A stretch of 64,000 nucleotides of DNA, from NCBI GenBank assembly GCA_030847615.1, contig JAUMIR010000001.1, forward strand, positions 30,503,501 through 30,567,500, given 5' to 3'. The notes under the pieces are model-generated. The model ran no database searches. It worked only from the letters and a program-made list of their open reading frames with translations, and was not told where the DNA came from. Made by a program: the position numbers and the translations under genes. The stretch comes from Gambelia wislizenii. Lineage: Eukaryota; Chordata; Lepidosauria; Squamata; Crotaphytidae. Shown here in pieces: positions 22,281 to 32,479 of the stretch. How positions within the stretch are numbered: the first letter of the stretch is position 1; every line of letters begins with the position of its first letter.

Positions 22281-22411
22281 GACTGTGGTGTTTTCAAATG
22301 GCTCCATATTGATAACTCAGGTGAAAAGACGCAGCACTGGAGTCTATAAATGTGTTGCTCGCGGGCAGAGGGGGAAACCTGTTGTCTTGGAGGCAACTCT
22401 GCAATTGGCAG
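22281..22411 (+). CDS. PTK7: PTK7 exon 6: second half of Ig-like domain 3
   Basis: Completes an arginine codon and encodes TVVFSNGSILITQVKRRSTG, then VYKCVARGQRGKPVVLEATL, then QLA. The second cysteine of Ig domain 3 is in YKCVARG, and NGS is a conserved sequon. Relative to human PTK7, the few residues before the TVF word (human PPHLRRA) are absent, so the domain is slightly shorter here. Acceptor CTTCCTTAAG, donor GTATGA, ends in phase 1. Confidence 0.96.
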
Positions 22412-22664
22412 GTATGAGCTTCTGTCTTAGGATTGATTTTGCCTTGTTTAGTAAACTTTGGACTGAAAGCCTTGACATAATTACATATAGGAAAGAGCTG
22501 ATTAGCTGGATCCTTATACTCTTTATTATCCCCAAGACATGGATATTTTCCAGTGGTAATGTAAGTTTGATTTTTTTAAAAAATTCCGATCCCCAAAGTG
22601 TAGCTCAGGGATGCATATGTATTTTGGTATACTTTACACAAAACATGCAACACGCTTTGCATTT

Positions 22665-23065
22665 TTGTTGTTGCTGTGTGCCTTCAAGTCGTTTCTTAAT
22701 TTTTTTATTTAGTTATTTATACCCCACTCTTCAGCCACAAGGCTATCAGAGCGGCTTACAAATTGTTTTAAGCAATAGCCATTTACACATCTACACTGCA
22801 TTAAGCAGTTTCCAATGTGTGCTAGCTAATTGCCCCCACAAGCTGGGTACTCATTTACCGACCTACGAAAGGATGGAAGGCTGAGTGAACCTTGGAGCCC
22901 GCTGGAATCGAACTTGCAACGTGTTGACTTGCAGTACTGGCATTTAACCACTGCACCACCAGGGCTCCTGCCAGTTTCTGACTTAAGGCAACCTATCACA
23001 GGGTTTTCTGAGGCTGAGAGCATGTGACTTCCCCAGTGTCACCCAGTGCTATGCTGGTAATATCA
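22665..23065 (-). mobile_element. tRNA-derived SINE family B, split by a SINE A insertion
   Basis: Minus-strand SINE B pieces flank the SINE A insertion. GTTGTTGCTGTGTGCCTTC to GTCGTTTCT lies on the left (22665-22695). On the right (about 22970-23065) are TTTCTGACTTAAGGCAACC, then GGCTGAGAGCATGTGACTT. GTTTCTTA / GTTTCTGA may be remnants of the target duplication. Confidence 0.7.
22696..22968 (-). mobile_element. tRNA-derived SINE family A, near full length
   Basis: The tail (TTATTTAGTTATTTATA on the plus strand) is on the left and the tRNA head on the right. The head at 22894-22968 reads on the minus strand with a 7-bp acceptor-like pair GGAGCCC / GGGCTCC, an A-box-like TGGTGCAGTGG and a B-box GTTCGATTCC. 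This is the best-preserved copy in the window and could still carry a Pol III promoter. Confidence 0.85.
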
Positions 23066-23074
23066 TGGTGGAAC

Positions 23075-23305
23075 TGTTGTTGTGTGGCTTCAAGTTGTTT
23101 CTGACTTGGGCAGTCTTAAGGTGAACCTATTATGGCATTTTCATGGTAGAATTTGTTCAGAGGTGATTTGCCATTGCTTTCCTCTGAGGCTGAGAGAGTG
23201 TGACTTACCCAAGGTCACCCAGTGGGTTTTCATGGCAGAGTGGAGATTCAAACTCTGGTCTTCAGAGTCGTAGCCCAGCACTCAAACCACTACCATTCAC
23301 ATTTC
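23075..23305 (-). mobile_element. tRNA-derived SINE family B
   Basis: Reverse complement of the SINE B consensus. TTGTTGTGTGGCTTCAAGTT is the tail side, then GGTCACCCAGTGGGTTTTCA, then ATTCAAACTCTGGTCTTC is the B-box side. It ends 32 bp before exon 7. Confidence 0.8.
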
Positions 23306-23337
23306 TGCATTCCATTTGTATTTGTATTTTTTTCCAG

Positions 23338-23607
23338 AAATTGAAGATTTCACTCAATCCTTTGAACCAAAGACTTTCATAGCCAACAGAGAGCAGCGTG
23401 TGACATGTGTGGCCCCTCGAGGGGTCCCTGAACCCCATATTTGGTGGGAGAGAAACAATGTTCAAGTCCCCGCCACTGGCAGAATACGTCAAGAAGCTGA
23501 GGACCTTGTCTTCACTAGCATTGCTGAAAAAGATGCTGGGCTCTATACCTGCCATGCAGTGAACAAAGCTGGAGAAAAAAAACAGGACCTGATCATCATA
23601 GTAGCCA
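23338..23607 (+). CDS. PTK7: PTK7 exon 7: Ig-like domain 4
   Basis: This exon holds a complete Ig-like domain: EIEDFTQSFEPKTFIANREQ, then RVTCVAPRGVPEPHIWWERN, then AEDLVFTSIAEKDAGLYTCH. The cysteine pair is VTC and YTC, the core tryptophan is in IWWERN, and DAGLYTC is the typical F-strand motif. It ends AGEKKQDLIIIVA before the linker. Human PTK7 has GLPEPSVWWEH and SDAGVYTCHA at the same places. Acceptor TTTTTTTCCAG, donor GTAAGC; enters and leaves in phase 1. Confidence 0.97.
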
Positions 23608-23984
23608 GTAAGCAGGTTAACAGAAGGCGCAGAGTATGTTTTTAATGAAACTGACAAAATAGGGGAGGCACCTAGTAGCTATAAGAAGAAGTAGTGGGAA
23701 AAGGTAGTAGTTCCTCGAGCGCCTAAACTATTTAATATCCATTGCATTTCGAAAAATGGTAGCTTGAAAATTTAAAACACATCGGCCTGAATCCCACCCT
23801 GTCAATATAACCAGCAGAAGCCAGAAGATGTAATACCGCTGCCTTCCTGCAGCCCTCCCACCAACACTTAAAGCTGCCCCAGTTGCGGAATATCATGGCC
23901 TTCAGGCTTGATTGGCCCCAGTGTTGGTTTCATTCAGCAGTAAGAATTATCTCTTTCACCTTGTCAATTTGTTTAATTAGCTTT

Positions 23985-24600
23985 TTGTCAGTTTAAAATA
24001 TTTTTATTGTTCTAGATTGAAAAGATACAAGCACAGCACACCACTTTCAAATACCCTTCTGCAACATTATATAAGAATTTAAGGCCTGCCTAAATGAAAA
24101 GATCTTTGCCTCCTGGAAAAAAAGAGTACACAGAGGGAGACAATTGGGCCTCCTGTGGACTGGTGTTAAACAGCCTGGGAGGAGGCACTGAAAAACTCCT
24201 GTGTCCTCATCAGGCATGCCTGCAGTGTTGTTGGGATCAAAAGAAATCCCCCCCCCCAAAGATTGTAAAGCTTAGGCCAGTTTGTATAGGGGATATAAGG
24301 TGTTTTAGATAATCTGGACCCAACATTATGTGTTGTGAGCCAACTTGGGTCCCATTCTGGGAGAAAGGCCGCCTATAAATCAAATAAACAAACAAACAAA
24401 TAAATGTAGGGCTTTAAAGGTCATGACCGCACTTTGAATTCTTCCTGGAAATGAAGCAGTATACGATCCTTGTACCAGTCTTGTTCAGCAGCCTGACTAC
24501 AGCATTTTAAACCCACTGAAGTTTCTAGTTTTCAAAAGCAGCCCACATAGAATATGCCACCCAATGATATAAGCTGAGGCTAAAAATATTTAAATAAATA
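23985..24600. mobile_element. Degenerate LINE/SINE-type retroelement
   Basis: GTCCCATTCTGGGAGAAAGG, then CGCCTATAAATCAAATAAAC resemble the 3' end of a common reptile retroelement (compare 38213-38275). GGGCTTTAAAGGTCATGACC, then GCACTTTGAATTCTTCCTG resemble its interior. No RT is readable. Family unknown. Confidence 0.5.
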
Positions 24601-24698
24601 AATGTTTCTCTGCTCAGGAGGACTGGAAAACTTTCCAGAGCAGTTTTCAGTGCTGAGGAGGGGAAAGGAGGGACAGCAATCTTGACCTTATTATTTGA

Positions 24699-24787
24699 GT
24701 ATCAGTATGCAAAGGAATGTATAGCACCTTTGAGACTAACAGTGTTAGTCTCAAAGATGCTATAAGATCCCTTTGCATACTGATATT
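24699..24787. repeat. Palindromic MITE-like repeat
   Basis: Arms TATCAGTATGCAAAGG and CCTTTGCATACTGATA are exact complements. The inner arms (ACCTTTGAGACTAAC / GTTAGTCTCAAAGATGC) also pair, leaving a spacer of about 2 bases. Related wording occurs at 47735-47950. Confidence 0.75.
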
Positions 24788-25084
24788 TCAGGCTAGTACA
24801 GCTATGTCTTTGAATTACTACTAGAATAGGTTGGATTTTGAACTATTTTCTAACTTTATTATGTTACATACTGATGACTACTAAATTCATACCAAATAAA
24901 GCTCCTCCTCCTCTTCCTCCTCCTTTTGGTTTTTGTATCTAATCACTTTTTCAAAAAGTAAGTGCCCCTTTATTTTGATCCAGTAGCAGCAAATCTGTAA
25001 ACCAACTTAACATTTCGGCAGGCCTTTCATAATTAGATCCCGGCCTCAGGGGATCCTGGCCTCTTCTAGCCTGCTGGCCATTTA

Positions 25085-25269
25085 TTATATTTTATTGTAT
25101 TTATAGTTTTAAATGTGATTTTAGATTAGTTGTTTTTAATTTATATTTGTTTAATGTTTTTTTATGGGGGAGGGTGGGAGTGAGGGTGTTTAGGGATTTT
25201 ATTTGTATTGTATTTTAAATTTTGTAAGCCGCCCCGATTGTTTTAACAGAGGGGCGGGGTAGAAATAAA

Positions 25270-25304
<35 letters not shown>

Positions 25305-25310
25305 GTAGTA
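25085..25310 (+). repeat. Retroelement 3' end with ATT microsatellite
   Basis: TTGTAAGCCGCCCCGATTG, then GAGGGGCGGGGTAGAAATAAA, then an ATT tract. The same end occurs inside DIRS copy B at 35375-35440. The family is not identified. Confidence 0.6.
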
Positions 25311-25807
25311 GTATAAAATGCAATTAAACTCCAATTTGCTGGAATTTTAATCGGACTGAATCATACAAATGCTGAATGTCTTTGTTGGGCAGTGGTAGAT
25401 TTGTGAACGAAGAGTCACAAGTACAGTAGAGTGACAAGAAAGGGAAAGGAACTCTTCATGCTCTAAAAGCTAAATTTTCGCTATGTGAGTTCAGAACTTA
25501 TTAGACAGAAGACCTGCTATTTGCTTCTTGGGTCTGGTTGATTTAACCAGCTTGATTTAAGCCTCATGCTGGAATTCAGGGCTGAATCATTGTCTTCACC
25601 AGATCACTACAGCGTGATCTTGACGATGTTCTCTTGGCCATGGACAATGATAACCTGTATTGCAGTCTTAAGGAACAAATGCTATGGGGCTTGGGCATCC
25701 TCTTCAGCAATCTGTTGTTAGTATGTGGTGTATGATGCATGCGTATGGCAAGCTCTTCTGTGATTGAATCAAATATGACTCTTTTTTTCCCTTTCTCTCC
25801 ATCTCAG
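25311..25807. other. End of PTK7 intron 7
   Basis: Nothing recognisable apart from the pyrimidine tract and CAG acceptor of exon 8. Confidence 0.6.
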
Positions 25808-25941
25808 CAATGCCCAAATGGGTGGAAAAGCCTAAGGACAGTCATCTAGAAGAGGGTAAACCAGGCTACCTCCATTGTCTCAGTGAAGCCTCTCTGAAGC
25901 CCACTGTCAGCTGGTTTCGCAATGGCAACCCCATTTCAGAG
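25808..25941 (+). CDS. PTK7: PTK7 exon 8: first half of Ig-like domain 5
   Basis: Encodes TMPKWVEKPKDSHLEEGKPG, then YLHCLSEASLKPTVSWFRNG, then NPISE. It carries the first cysteine (YLHC) and core tryptophan (SWFRNG) of Ig domain 5. Human PTK7 has KKPQDSQLEEGKPGYLDC here. Acceptor CTCCATCTCAG, donor GTGAGC. This exon enters in phase 1 but ends exactly after a codon (phase 0), the first of only three phase-0 borders in the gene part seen. Confidence 0.97.
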
Positions 25942-26644
25942 GTGAGCCCTTGTGCTGCTTTAGTGCAACTGGCTACTCCCATCTTTCTGCTGCTGCGTTT
26001 TGCTATAACTTTAAGTAGGACCTGCTTTCTGTCCATATCAGCATGGATCTGTTATGTGATTCTCTTTTGCCAAGAGTATAATTTTCCTCTTGGAGTTTAA
26101 TTTGTTTTTCATCCTCTTGATTTAAGCTAGAACACCTCAGGCCATACTTTATACTGACCCTTTCTAACGTGTTGATGGATCCTTATTAATGTGACTGTGT
26201 TTTGTTATTTATTGGCCACAGTTCTTTCCAAAGGCCATCTGAAGAGGCATAAGATTTCAAGATTTCCATATTTTCAAGGAGTTTACTGAAGGGAGGAATG
26301 TGGTGATGGAAAGATCATAGCTATAGATGATTAGTCAGGCACCAGAGCTGGACCTTTGGCGTGTGCTAGACCCTTTAAAACTAAAGAAGCTTTATTCCTG
26401 GTTGGTCAGTGATTTCTTGAATGAACATACCAAGGGCTTGCTTCTCTTACTGTTGGTTGGTAGAGGGAGTAAATGAGAAACTGGTTTCTACTGATTTCTG
26501 CATGCTGTTTTCTCCCAACCTGCTTTGGGAAAAGGAACAAAAGGACAGAGCTAGGAAAAGCTACTTACGTGGATGACAACTCCCAGAATTTCCTAGCCAG
26601 CACGGGCACGGGTCATGCTAGTTATGAGTTCTGGACGAGGTCAT

Positions 26645-27372
26645 CCAAATACGAGGTCAGAATCCAAAATGATGAACAGATTAGAAAACTGGGCCAAAAC
26701 TACAGATACAGGATGGGTGACACCTGGCTTGAGGGCAGAACAAGTGAAAGGGATCTGGGAGTCTTAGTGGACCACATGAGTTAGCAGTGTGATGCAGCAG
26801 ATAAAAAAGCCAATGTGATTCTAGGCTGCATTAATAGGAGTATAGTGTCTAGATCAAGGGAAGTAATAGTGCCACTCTGTTCTGCTTTGGTCAGACCTCA
26901 CCTGGAATTCTCACACCACAATTCAGGAAGGATATTGAGAAGCTGGAACGTGTCCAGAGGAGGGTGACCAGGTTGGTGGGAGGTCTGGAAGCCATGCCGT
27001 ATGAGGAGTGGCTTAAGGGAGCTGGGCATGTTTAGTCTGGAGAAGAGAAGGTTGAGAGGTGACATGATAGCCATGTTTAAATATTTGAAGGGATGTCATA
27101 CTGAGGATGGAGCAAGCTTGTTTTCTTCTGCTCCCGAGACTAGGACATGGAGCAGTGGGTTCAAACTACAGGAAAAGAGATTCCACCTAAACATTAGGAA
27201 GAACTTCCTGACAGTAAGAGCTTTTCGGAAATGGAATATACTGCCTTGGAGTGTGGTGGAGTCTCCATTTTTGGAGAGGCTAGATGGCTATCTGTTGGGA
27301 ATGATTGTGTATTCCTGCATGGCAGGGGGTTGGACTGGATGGCCCTTGTGGTCTCTTCCAACTCTATGATTC
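26645..27372 (+). mobile_element. CR1 LINE 3' fragment
   Basis: Carries the CR1 RT C-terminal coding in broken frames: YRYRMGDTWLEGRTSERDLG, then VLVDHM, then SREVIVPL, then GDMIAMFKYLKGCHTEDGAS. The CR1 3' end is GGGTTGGACTGGATGGCCC, then CTCTATGATTCT. It abuts the mariner that follows. Confidence 0.88.
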
Positions 27373-27376
27373 TGAG

Positions 27377-28485
27377 GTCTGTATATTAAGCAACGAGGCT
27401 GATAAATATCCCATTTATATTTATATATATTAACATTCTAATGCTTATCCCCTTCAATATACTCCCCATTCACACTACACACTGATGCTGTCTTGTTTTT
27501 CACTGGTCGAAGGCATGGAGCAGATCAGTTTCTGTCAGCTATTTCAACACATCTGCTGTTTTCTTCTTTACTGCATCAGTTGACTCAAAATGTGTTCCTT
27601 TAAGCACCAATTTGACTTTAGGGGGAAAAAAACAGTTGCGTGGTGCCAAATCTGGTGAATATGGAGGATGTTCAAGTGTAGTAATGCGGTTATCAGCCAA
27701 AAACTGCTTCACAGAAAGTGCTATGTGAGCAGGCGCATTATCTTGATGAAGAATGAAACCATTTCCCCACGGTTCTGTCCTTTTTTTCTGACTCCTTCTC
27801 TCAGCTTTGTTAAAACTTCCTTATAATAATGCTGGTTCACTGCATTCACATTCATGGCTTTGAATGTGGACTTGCTTTGATGTGCTTTTTTCATTCTTGG
27901 TGATGATAGTGTTTTCCAGTGCATTAACTTTAATTTTGTCTCAGGCTCCTACTGGATGATCCTGGTTTCATCACAAGTGATGATTTTTTAAAAAAAGTTT
28001 AGGTCCACCTCAAGTTGTTCCAGAATGTCAGTGCAAATTTCCTTGTGGCACTCTTTTTTGCTCTGGTGTGAGAACCATAGGGACCATCTTGGCATGAACT
28101 TTTCTCATCTTGAGATCCTCATGCAAAATTTTCCATGCAGTGTCTTTGTCAATATTCACAGCTTCAGCTATCATTCAGACACTGAGTGGGCAGTCTTCTT
28201 GAACAGTCTGGCTGATTTTTCCCACAATTTCTTTGGTTCTTGAAGTGGAAGGTCATCCACGGTGTTCATTGTCTTCCACATTCTCACGTACTTGTCTGAA
28301 TCTTTTGTGCCACTCATACGCATGCGCCTAAGACATGCAGTCTTCCCTGTATGCCTCAGTAAGCATTTGAAAAGATTGTGTTGGCGCGTTATTCAGTTTT
28401 ACTAAAAATTACAAATTGACACGTTGCTTGCCTTTTAAACTTAGCATTTTTCTGGCACACATCAGACAATACAACTGCTTTAGGT
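27377..28485 (-). mobile_element. Mariner-like transposon, dead
   Basis: The minus strand encodes remnants of a mariner transposase, which would cut and paste the element at TA sites. Readable pieces in order: MLSLKGKQRVN start region (about 28450), then YEWHKRFRQVRENVEDNEHR, then ENTI..KSTFKAMNVNAVN, then VNQHYYKEVLTKLREGVRKK. After these come HDNAPAH-like and PDLAP-like positions in other frames, and a C-terminal DQWK region near 27500. Stops and frameshifts break it throughout. Ends are approximate (GTATATTAAGCAACGAGG on the left). Confidence 0.82.
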
Positions 28486-28715
28486 TTTCTGTGAATTTTT
28501 TCCAGGCTGTGAGGCTGTGTTCTGGAAGAGTTTATTTCTGATGTTTCACCTGCATCTGTGGCTGGCATCTTCAGAGTATATTTCTCTGAAGATGCCAGCC
28601 ACAGATGCAGGCGAAACGTCAGAAATATACTCTTTTAGAATACGGCCTCACAGGCCAGAAAAAAACCATGGAAAACCTATGGATGCCAGCCATGAAAGCC
28701 TTCGACTTCACAGCT
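28486..28715. mobile_element. Penelope-like element fragment, inverted-repeat form with hammerhead-like core
   Basis: Two copies of one block face each other. The left arm (about 28505-28573) and right arm (about 28586-28655) are near-complements, separated by 12 bases. The right arm reads CTGAAGA at 28586-28592, GAAAC at 28613-28617 and GTC at 28618-28620. The flanks 28574-28585 and 28621-28632 are perfectly complementary over 12 bp. That order matches the hammerhead ribozyme plan published for Penelope-like elements (CUGANGA, helix II, GAAA, helix III, cleavage after UH). Deviations: one extra U before helix II (GCC/GGC), and a helix III without a loop. Confidence 0.55.
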
Positions 28716-29076
28716 GCTGTAAACTATGACTGACAGTTAACTGAACGGCAGAGAGTGCTGATGTTTGATATGCAGGTTTAGACATGTTCAAGGTCACCAC
28801 TCAAGGGTTCACAATCAGTTCTCCCTGATTTGTCTGAAAGGTAGAAACACAGTCTCGTTATTTAATAGATAGACCTTGTAAGTAAGTTTTCCAAGCTCTG
28901 CAAATGAATCTTGATTTTGTTGTATTTGGGGGAAACAAATTGACCACATTCTGGTTATGACATTTAAAGGTCTTTATGCTTCTGAGTGTAAATGCATGCA
29001 TGTGTCTCATATATGTGTGTGTTCTTGGAAGAGAGGCTTTCTGTGCCCAGAACGGAAGTTCACACACTATAACAAA
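28716..29076. other. Intron 8 segment without recognised features
   Basis: No gene or repeat recognised. Confidence 0.5.
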
Positions 29077-29866
29077 ATGAAATTCAATACGGAGAAATGT
29101 AAGGTACTGCGCTTAGGGTGAATAAATGAAATGCATAGATATAGGATGGGGGAGACCTGGCTGAATGAGACTACATGCGAAAGGGATCTAGGAGTCCTAG
29201 TAGACCACAAGTTGAACATGAGTCAACAGTGTGATGCAGCAGCTAAAAAGGCCTATGCAATTTTGGGCTGCATCAATAGAAGTACAGTGTCTAGATCAAG
29301 GGAAGTAATAGTGCCGCTCTATTCTGCCTTGGTCAGACCTCACCTGGAATACTATGTCCAGTTCTGGGCACCACAATTCAAAAAGGATATTGACAAATTG
29401 GAGCGTATCCAGAGAAGGGCGACTAAAATGGTGAAAGGTCTGGAAACCATGCCTTATGAGGAGAGACTTACGGAGCTGGGTACGTTTAGCCTGGAAAAAA
29501 GACGGTTAAGGGGCGATATGATAGCCCTGTTTAAGTATTTGAAGGGGTGTCATGTTGAGGATGGAGCAAGCTTGTTTTCTGCTGCTCCAGAGACTGGAAC
29601 ACGGAGCAATGGATACCAGCTCCAGGAACAGAGATTCCACCTCAACATGAGGAGGAAATTTTTGACAGTAAGAGCTGTTCGGCAGTGGAACACACTCCCT
29701 CAGAGCGTGGTGGGATCTCCTTCCTTGGATGTCTTCAAACAGAGGCTGGATAGCCATCTGTCAGGGATGCTTTGATCGTTATTTCTTGCGTGGCAGGTGG
29801 TTGGACTAGATGGCCCTTGTGGTCTCTTCCAACTCTGCAATTCTATGATTCTATGATTTCTGCATT
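29077..29866 (+). mobile_element. CR1 LINE 3' fragment, longest open copy
   Basis: An open frame of 214 codons (29131-29775) encodes the CR1 RT C-terminal region: ERDLGVLVDHKLNMSQQCDA, then [20 protein letters not shown], then HLEYYVQFWAPQFKKDIDKL, then [20 protein letters not shown]. It ends in FKQRLDSHLSGML. The 3' end has TTCTATGATTCTATGATTTC. It is 5'-truncated: the catalytic palm is absent, so the open frame reflects young age, not function. Confidence 0.92.
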
Positions 29867-30477
29867 GCAAACTGACCGAATTACACGGGCAGTGTGGCTC
29901 CCAATCAGGATCTCCATGCTCCTCTCACACACACGTGTTGAATTAAACTTTTGTGTGGTCTTGCAGTTTAACAATTGGATATGTCTTGTGGTTTTTATAT
30001 ATCTGGTTCCAACTGGCCTAATCCCATTATGCAATTAAACCCCTTTCATAAAAATGCAACAAAAGGGAGACAAGCTTTAGCATCTGACATAGCACTAAAT
30101 AGGCTTTCATTTGCAGTCAGTTTTAATCTCCTTCCTTCTCTGAGCTTCTAGAAATGGAGCCTCTTCTTGCTGTTGCAGACAAGAAGAAACTAGAACCTAG
30201 TTGCTGGTGGAGAGTGAGTCTGCCAGGTGCAAAAAGGGCACTTGAGGTTCTTTGAATTCTGCTTGGGGGCATGACGCTGCTGCCAGCATTTATGCTACTT
30301 TCTACAAAAGCAGTCTTTCAGCTTTCTGTGTTACATCTTTTATGCTAAAATGTACAGATTTGGATGGAGGGGGAAGGGCTGTTCTGGTTATTTTCTTTGC
30401 CATTCTCTTCGAAAGTAGATCAGGGATATCCCAAATTGCTGATAAACTTGATTTAGAAAAAATATGTAGATAAAATC
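29867..30477. other. Intron 8 segment without recognised features
   Basis: No gene or clear repeat. Confidence 0.5.
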
Positions 30478-30714
30478 TGCAAGAGCCAGCGTGGTGTAGT
30501 GATAGGAGTATTAGACTAAGATTCCAGGAGACCAGGATTTGAATCCCCTCTCAGTGATAGAAGCTCACACTGCACGGTGAGCTTGGGCAAATCACATGCT
30601 TTCAGCCTTCAAGGAAGGTAATGGCAAATTTCCTCTGAATCAATCTTGCCAAGAAAACTTCATGATGGGATCACCATAAGTCAGGCTTGACTTGAAGGTG
30701 CATGATAGCAACAA
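30478..30714 (+). mobile_element. tRNA-derived SINE family B with target duplication
   Basis: Head AAGAGCCAGCGTGGTGTAG is A-box like and CCAGGATTTGAATCCCC is B-box like. The tail ends AGCAACAA. A 10-bp direct repeat AGATAAAATC flanks it at 30468-30477 and 30715-30724. Confidence 0.88.
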
Positions 30715-30849
30715 AGATAAAATCAACTGGTCCACCTGTTGTCTCTGAACACCAGAAACTGTGCAGAATCACCCCTTGAACGGATTCTTTTTGCTTGGGA
30801 ACTTGAAGGCCTTTATGATTCAGGTCTTTCTCATTTTCATCTCTGGCAG

Positions 30850-30985
30850 GATTCCCGCTTTGAAATTGCTGAGAATGGGACACTTCGTATTAATAGTGTG
30901 GACGTGTACGATGGAACAGTGTTCAAGTGTGTGAGCAGCACTCCAGCTGGGAGTATTGAGGAACATGCTCGTGTATATGTTCTGG
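30850..30985 (+). CDS. PTK7: PTK7 exon 9: second half of Ig-like domain 5
   Basis: Starts in phase 0 and encodes DSRFEIAENGTLRINSVDVY, then DGTVFKCVSSTPAGSIEEHA, then RVYVL. It completes Ig domain 5 with cysteine in FKCVSS; NGT is a conserved sequon. Human reads NGTLRINSVEVYDGTWYRC here; the lizard has VF for WY in front of the cysteine. Acceptor CATCTCTGGCAG, donor GTATGT, ends in phase 1. Confidence 0.97.
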
Positions 30986-31106
30986 GTATGTCCTACTGAC
31001 CTGACTGGCGTTGTATTACCTGCTTGTAACTACTTTGTCTCTCCTTCACTCTCCCCACCCACATCTTCTACTCCTGGGCATTTCTGCAGACTATTTGATT
31101 TCTATA

Positions 31107-31320
31107 GGTTTTCTGTGGGTTTTTTTTCTGGCTTTGAGGCTGTATTCTGGAAGAGTTTATTCCTGATGTTTCGCCTGCCTCTGTGGCTGGCATCTTCAGA
31201 GGATGGTCAGGTAGGGGTGTGTGGGGTTTATATACTGTGAGTCCCTGATGGAGAGGATATGTAAATTTGTGTATTTGAATGGCTAATTCCTGGGGTGTGC
31301 AAGGAAGATAACTATTCAAT
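31107..31320 (-). mobile_element. Penelope-like element terminal fragment
   Basis: The minus strand reads ACTCACAGTATATAAACCCC, then CACACACCCCTACC, then CTCTGAAGATGCCAGCCAC, then GGCGAAACATCAGG. It has the same block as 28586-28655, in single orientation, with the TATATAAA upstream part preserved. Helix I here would be only CCT/AGG. The GTC of the other copy reads ATC. No coding is left. Confidence 0.7.
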
Positions 31321-31450
31321 TTCTCTTACTCCAAAATGTGTTTGTGTGGCCCACAAAGGGTGCGCATTGTTGCAAAGACCTTAAGAATGTATTATTTAGG
31401 CAGCACTTTCTTGCTATTTCATGTCTCTGACTGAGCAATTTTTATTTCAG

Positions 31451-31570
31451 AGAAGCTGAAGTTTACTCCCCCTCCTCAGCCCCTGCAGTGTGTTGAGTTT
31501 GATAAAGAAGCCACTGTATCCTGCTCAGCTACAGGACGGGAAAAGCCTACAATCCAGTGGATTAAATCTG
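31451..31570 (+). CDS. PTK7: PTK7 exon 10: first half of Ig-like domain 6
   Basis: Encodes EKLKFTPPPQPLQCVEFDKE, then ATVSCSATGREKPTIQWIKS. It carries the first cysteine (VSCSATG) and core tryptophan (IQW) of Ig domain 6. The human protein has EKLKFTPPPQPQQCMEFDKE and CSATGREKPTIKW, so this is the best conserved stretch of the ectodomain. Acceptor TTTATTTCAG, donor GTGAGT. It leaves one base that joins exon 11 to make aspartate (G|AT). Confidence 0.98.
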
Positions 31571-32347
31571 GTGAGTTGGAATGCTGAAAAGATCTAAAAA
31601 TATTTGTGGGAGGGGTTGCTCACTGCATCATTTATTAATAGAGTTTGTAAGGGAAGGTGTCTCTCAGTGTTCAGCTTCTGCTTTGCAGAGAGGTCCATGC
31701 CAAGTACTTTTTTCTCTTTTTTTACTGCATTGTTTTTGCCTGTTTACTGCATTGTATTTCATTCTGATAGCTTTTAGTAGTCTTTCATTATGGGATGGAT
31801 TAAAAATAAAGTAATGAAGTAATATTGTTGATTAAAACTAATTTCCTCATGTCCTGTATGAAGCTAAGATTTTGAAGTACAATGGTGGGGAACTGTCAGG
31901 GCTGCGGAACTGCCGTGGCCCTGCCCAGGGAATCATGGAGGACTGTGCCGAACGCACCTCCTGTGCCCTGAATTTTGTAACCTTTTTCTTGATTTTTTTT
32001 TTGCATCAATAATATTCCTGTGCATCCCTTTAAGGGTGGGTGCATTAGGGCAGTTTTGCCATGTTTTTGTTCCCCCAGACCATTATAGAAGAAGAGGCCT
32101 TTTTAAAAACAAGAAGTCAACCAAATCTGACTTCTGGATCACTTCCTGTTTTTAAATAAGGGCTCTTCTGGACCTAAAATGGTCCAAGGGTGGGAGAATG
32201 TAGCAGAATTGCTCTCCAGATGCTATAGGGGGCATGAAGGGTATGTTTGCCCCTCCTTTTTTTAGGAGGGGTTCTGAGGACAATGTCCTTGGGGAAGGCA
32301 CGCTTCCTCACCTCGGCCTTTAGTACCTACTTACTAGTCAGTCACTT
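31571..32347. other. PTK7 intron 10 before DIRS copy B
   Basis: No gene. Sequence from about 31890 to 32340 could not be classified. Confidence 0.5.
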
Positions 32348-32385
32348 ACAGTCTGCTGTTGAATGTTCTCTCTGCTCCTTTACAC
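32348..32385. repeat. Left copy of 38-bp direct repeat flanking DIRS copy B
   Basis: Matches 37088-37125 at 36 of 38 positions; the core GAATGTTCTCTCTGCTCCTT is identical. It lies immediately before the left terminus of DIRS copy B. The right copy is the polypyrimidine tract of the exon 11 acceptor. The left copy continues CACG instead of CACAG and so lacks the acceptor AG. Confidence 0.85.
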
Positions 32386-32404
32386 GTTCTCTGGGGGAAG
32401 GAGC

Positions 32405-32477
32405 GAAGACCAATCCTGTACTATTGGGAAAGCCCACTACTGCCCAGACGGAAGCAGGAAGCTGCATCATAGACCCT
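32405..32477. repeat. DIRS copy B left inverted terminal repeat
   Basis: Reverse complement of 36968-37040 with a few mismatches. GACCAATCCTGTACTATTGG on the left pairs with CCAATAGTACAGGATTGGTC on the right. Confidence 0.88.
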
Positions 32478-32479
32478 TA

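Noticed and set aside
22894..22968. tRNA gene on the minus strand
   Set aside because: It has tRNA-like boxes and acceptor pairing but continues into the SINE body with an A/T-rich tail, and other copies share that body.
29131..29775. 214-codon open frame as a host gene
   Set aside because: It is the C-terminal part of CR1 reverse transcriptase, 5'-truncated, ending in a CR1 3' end.
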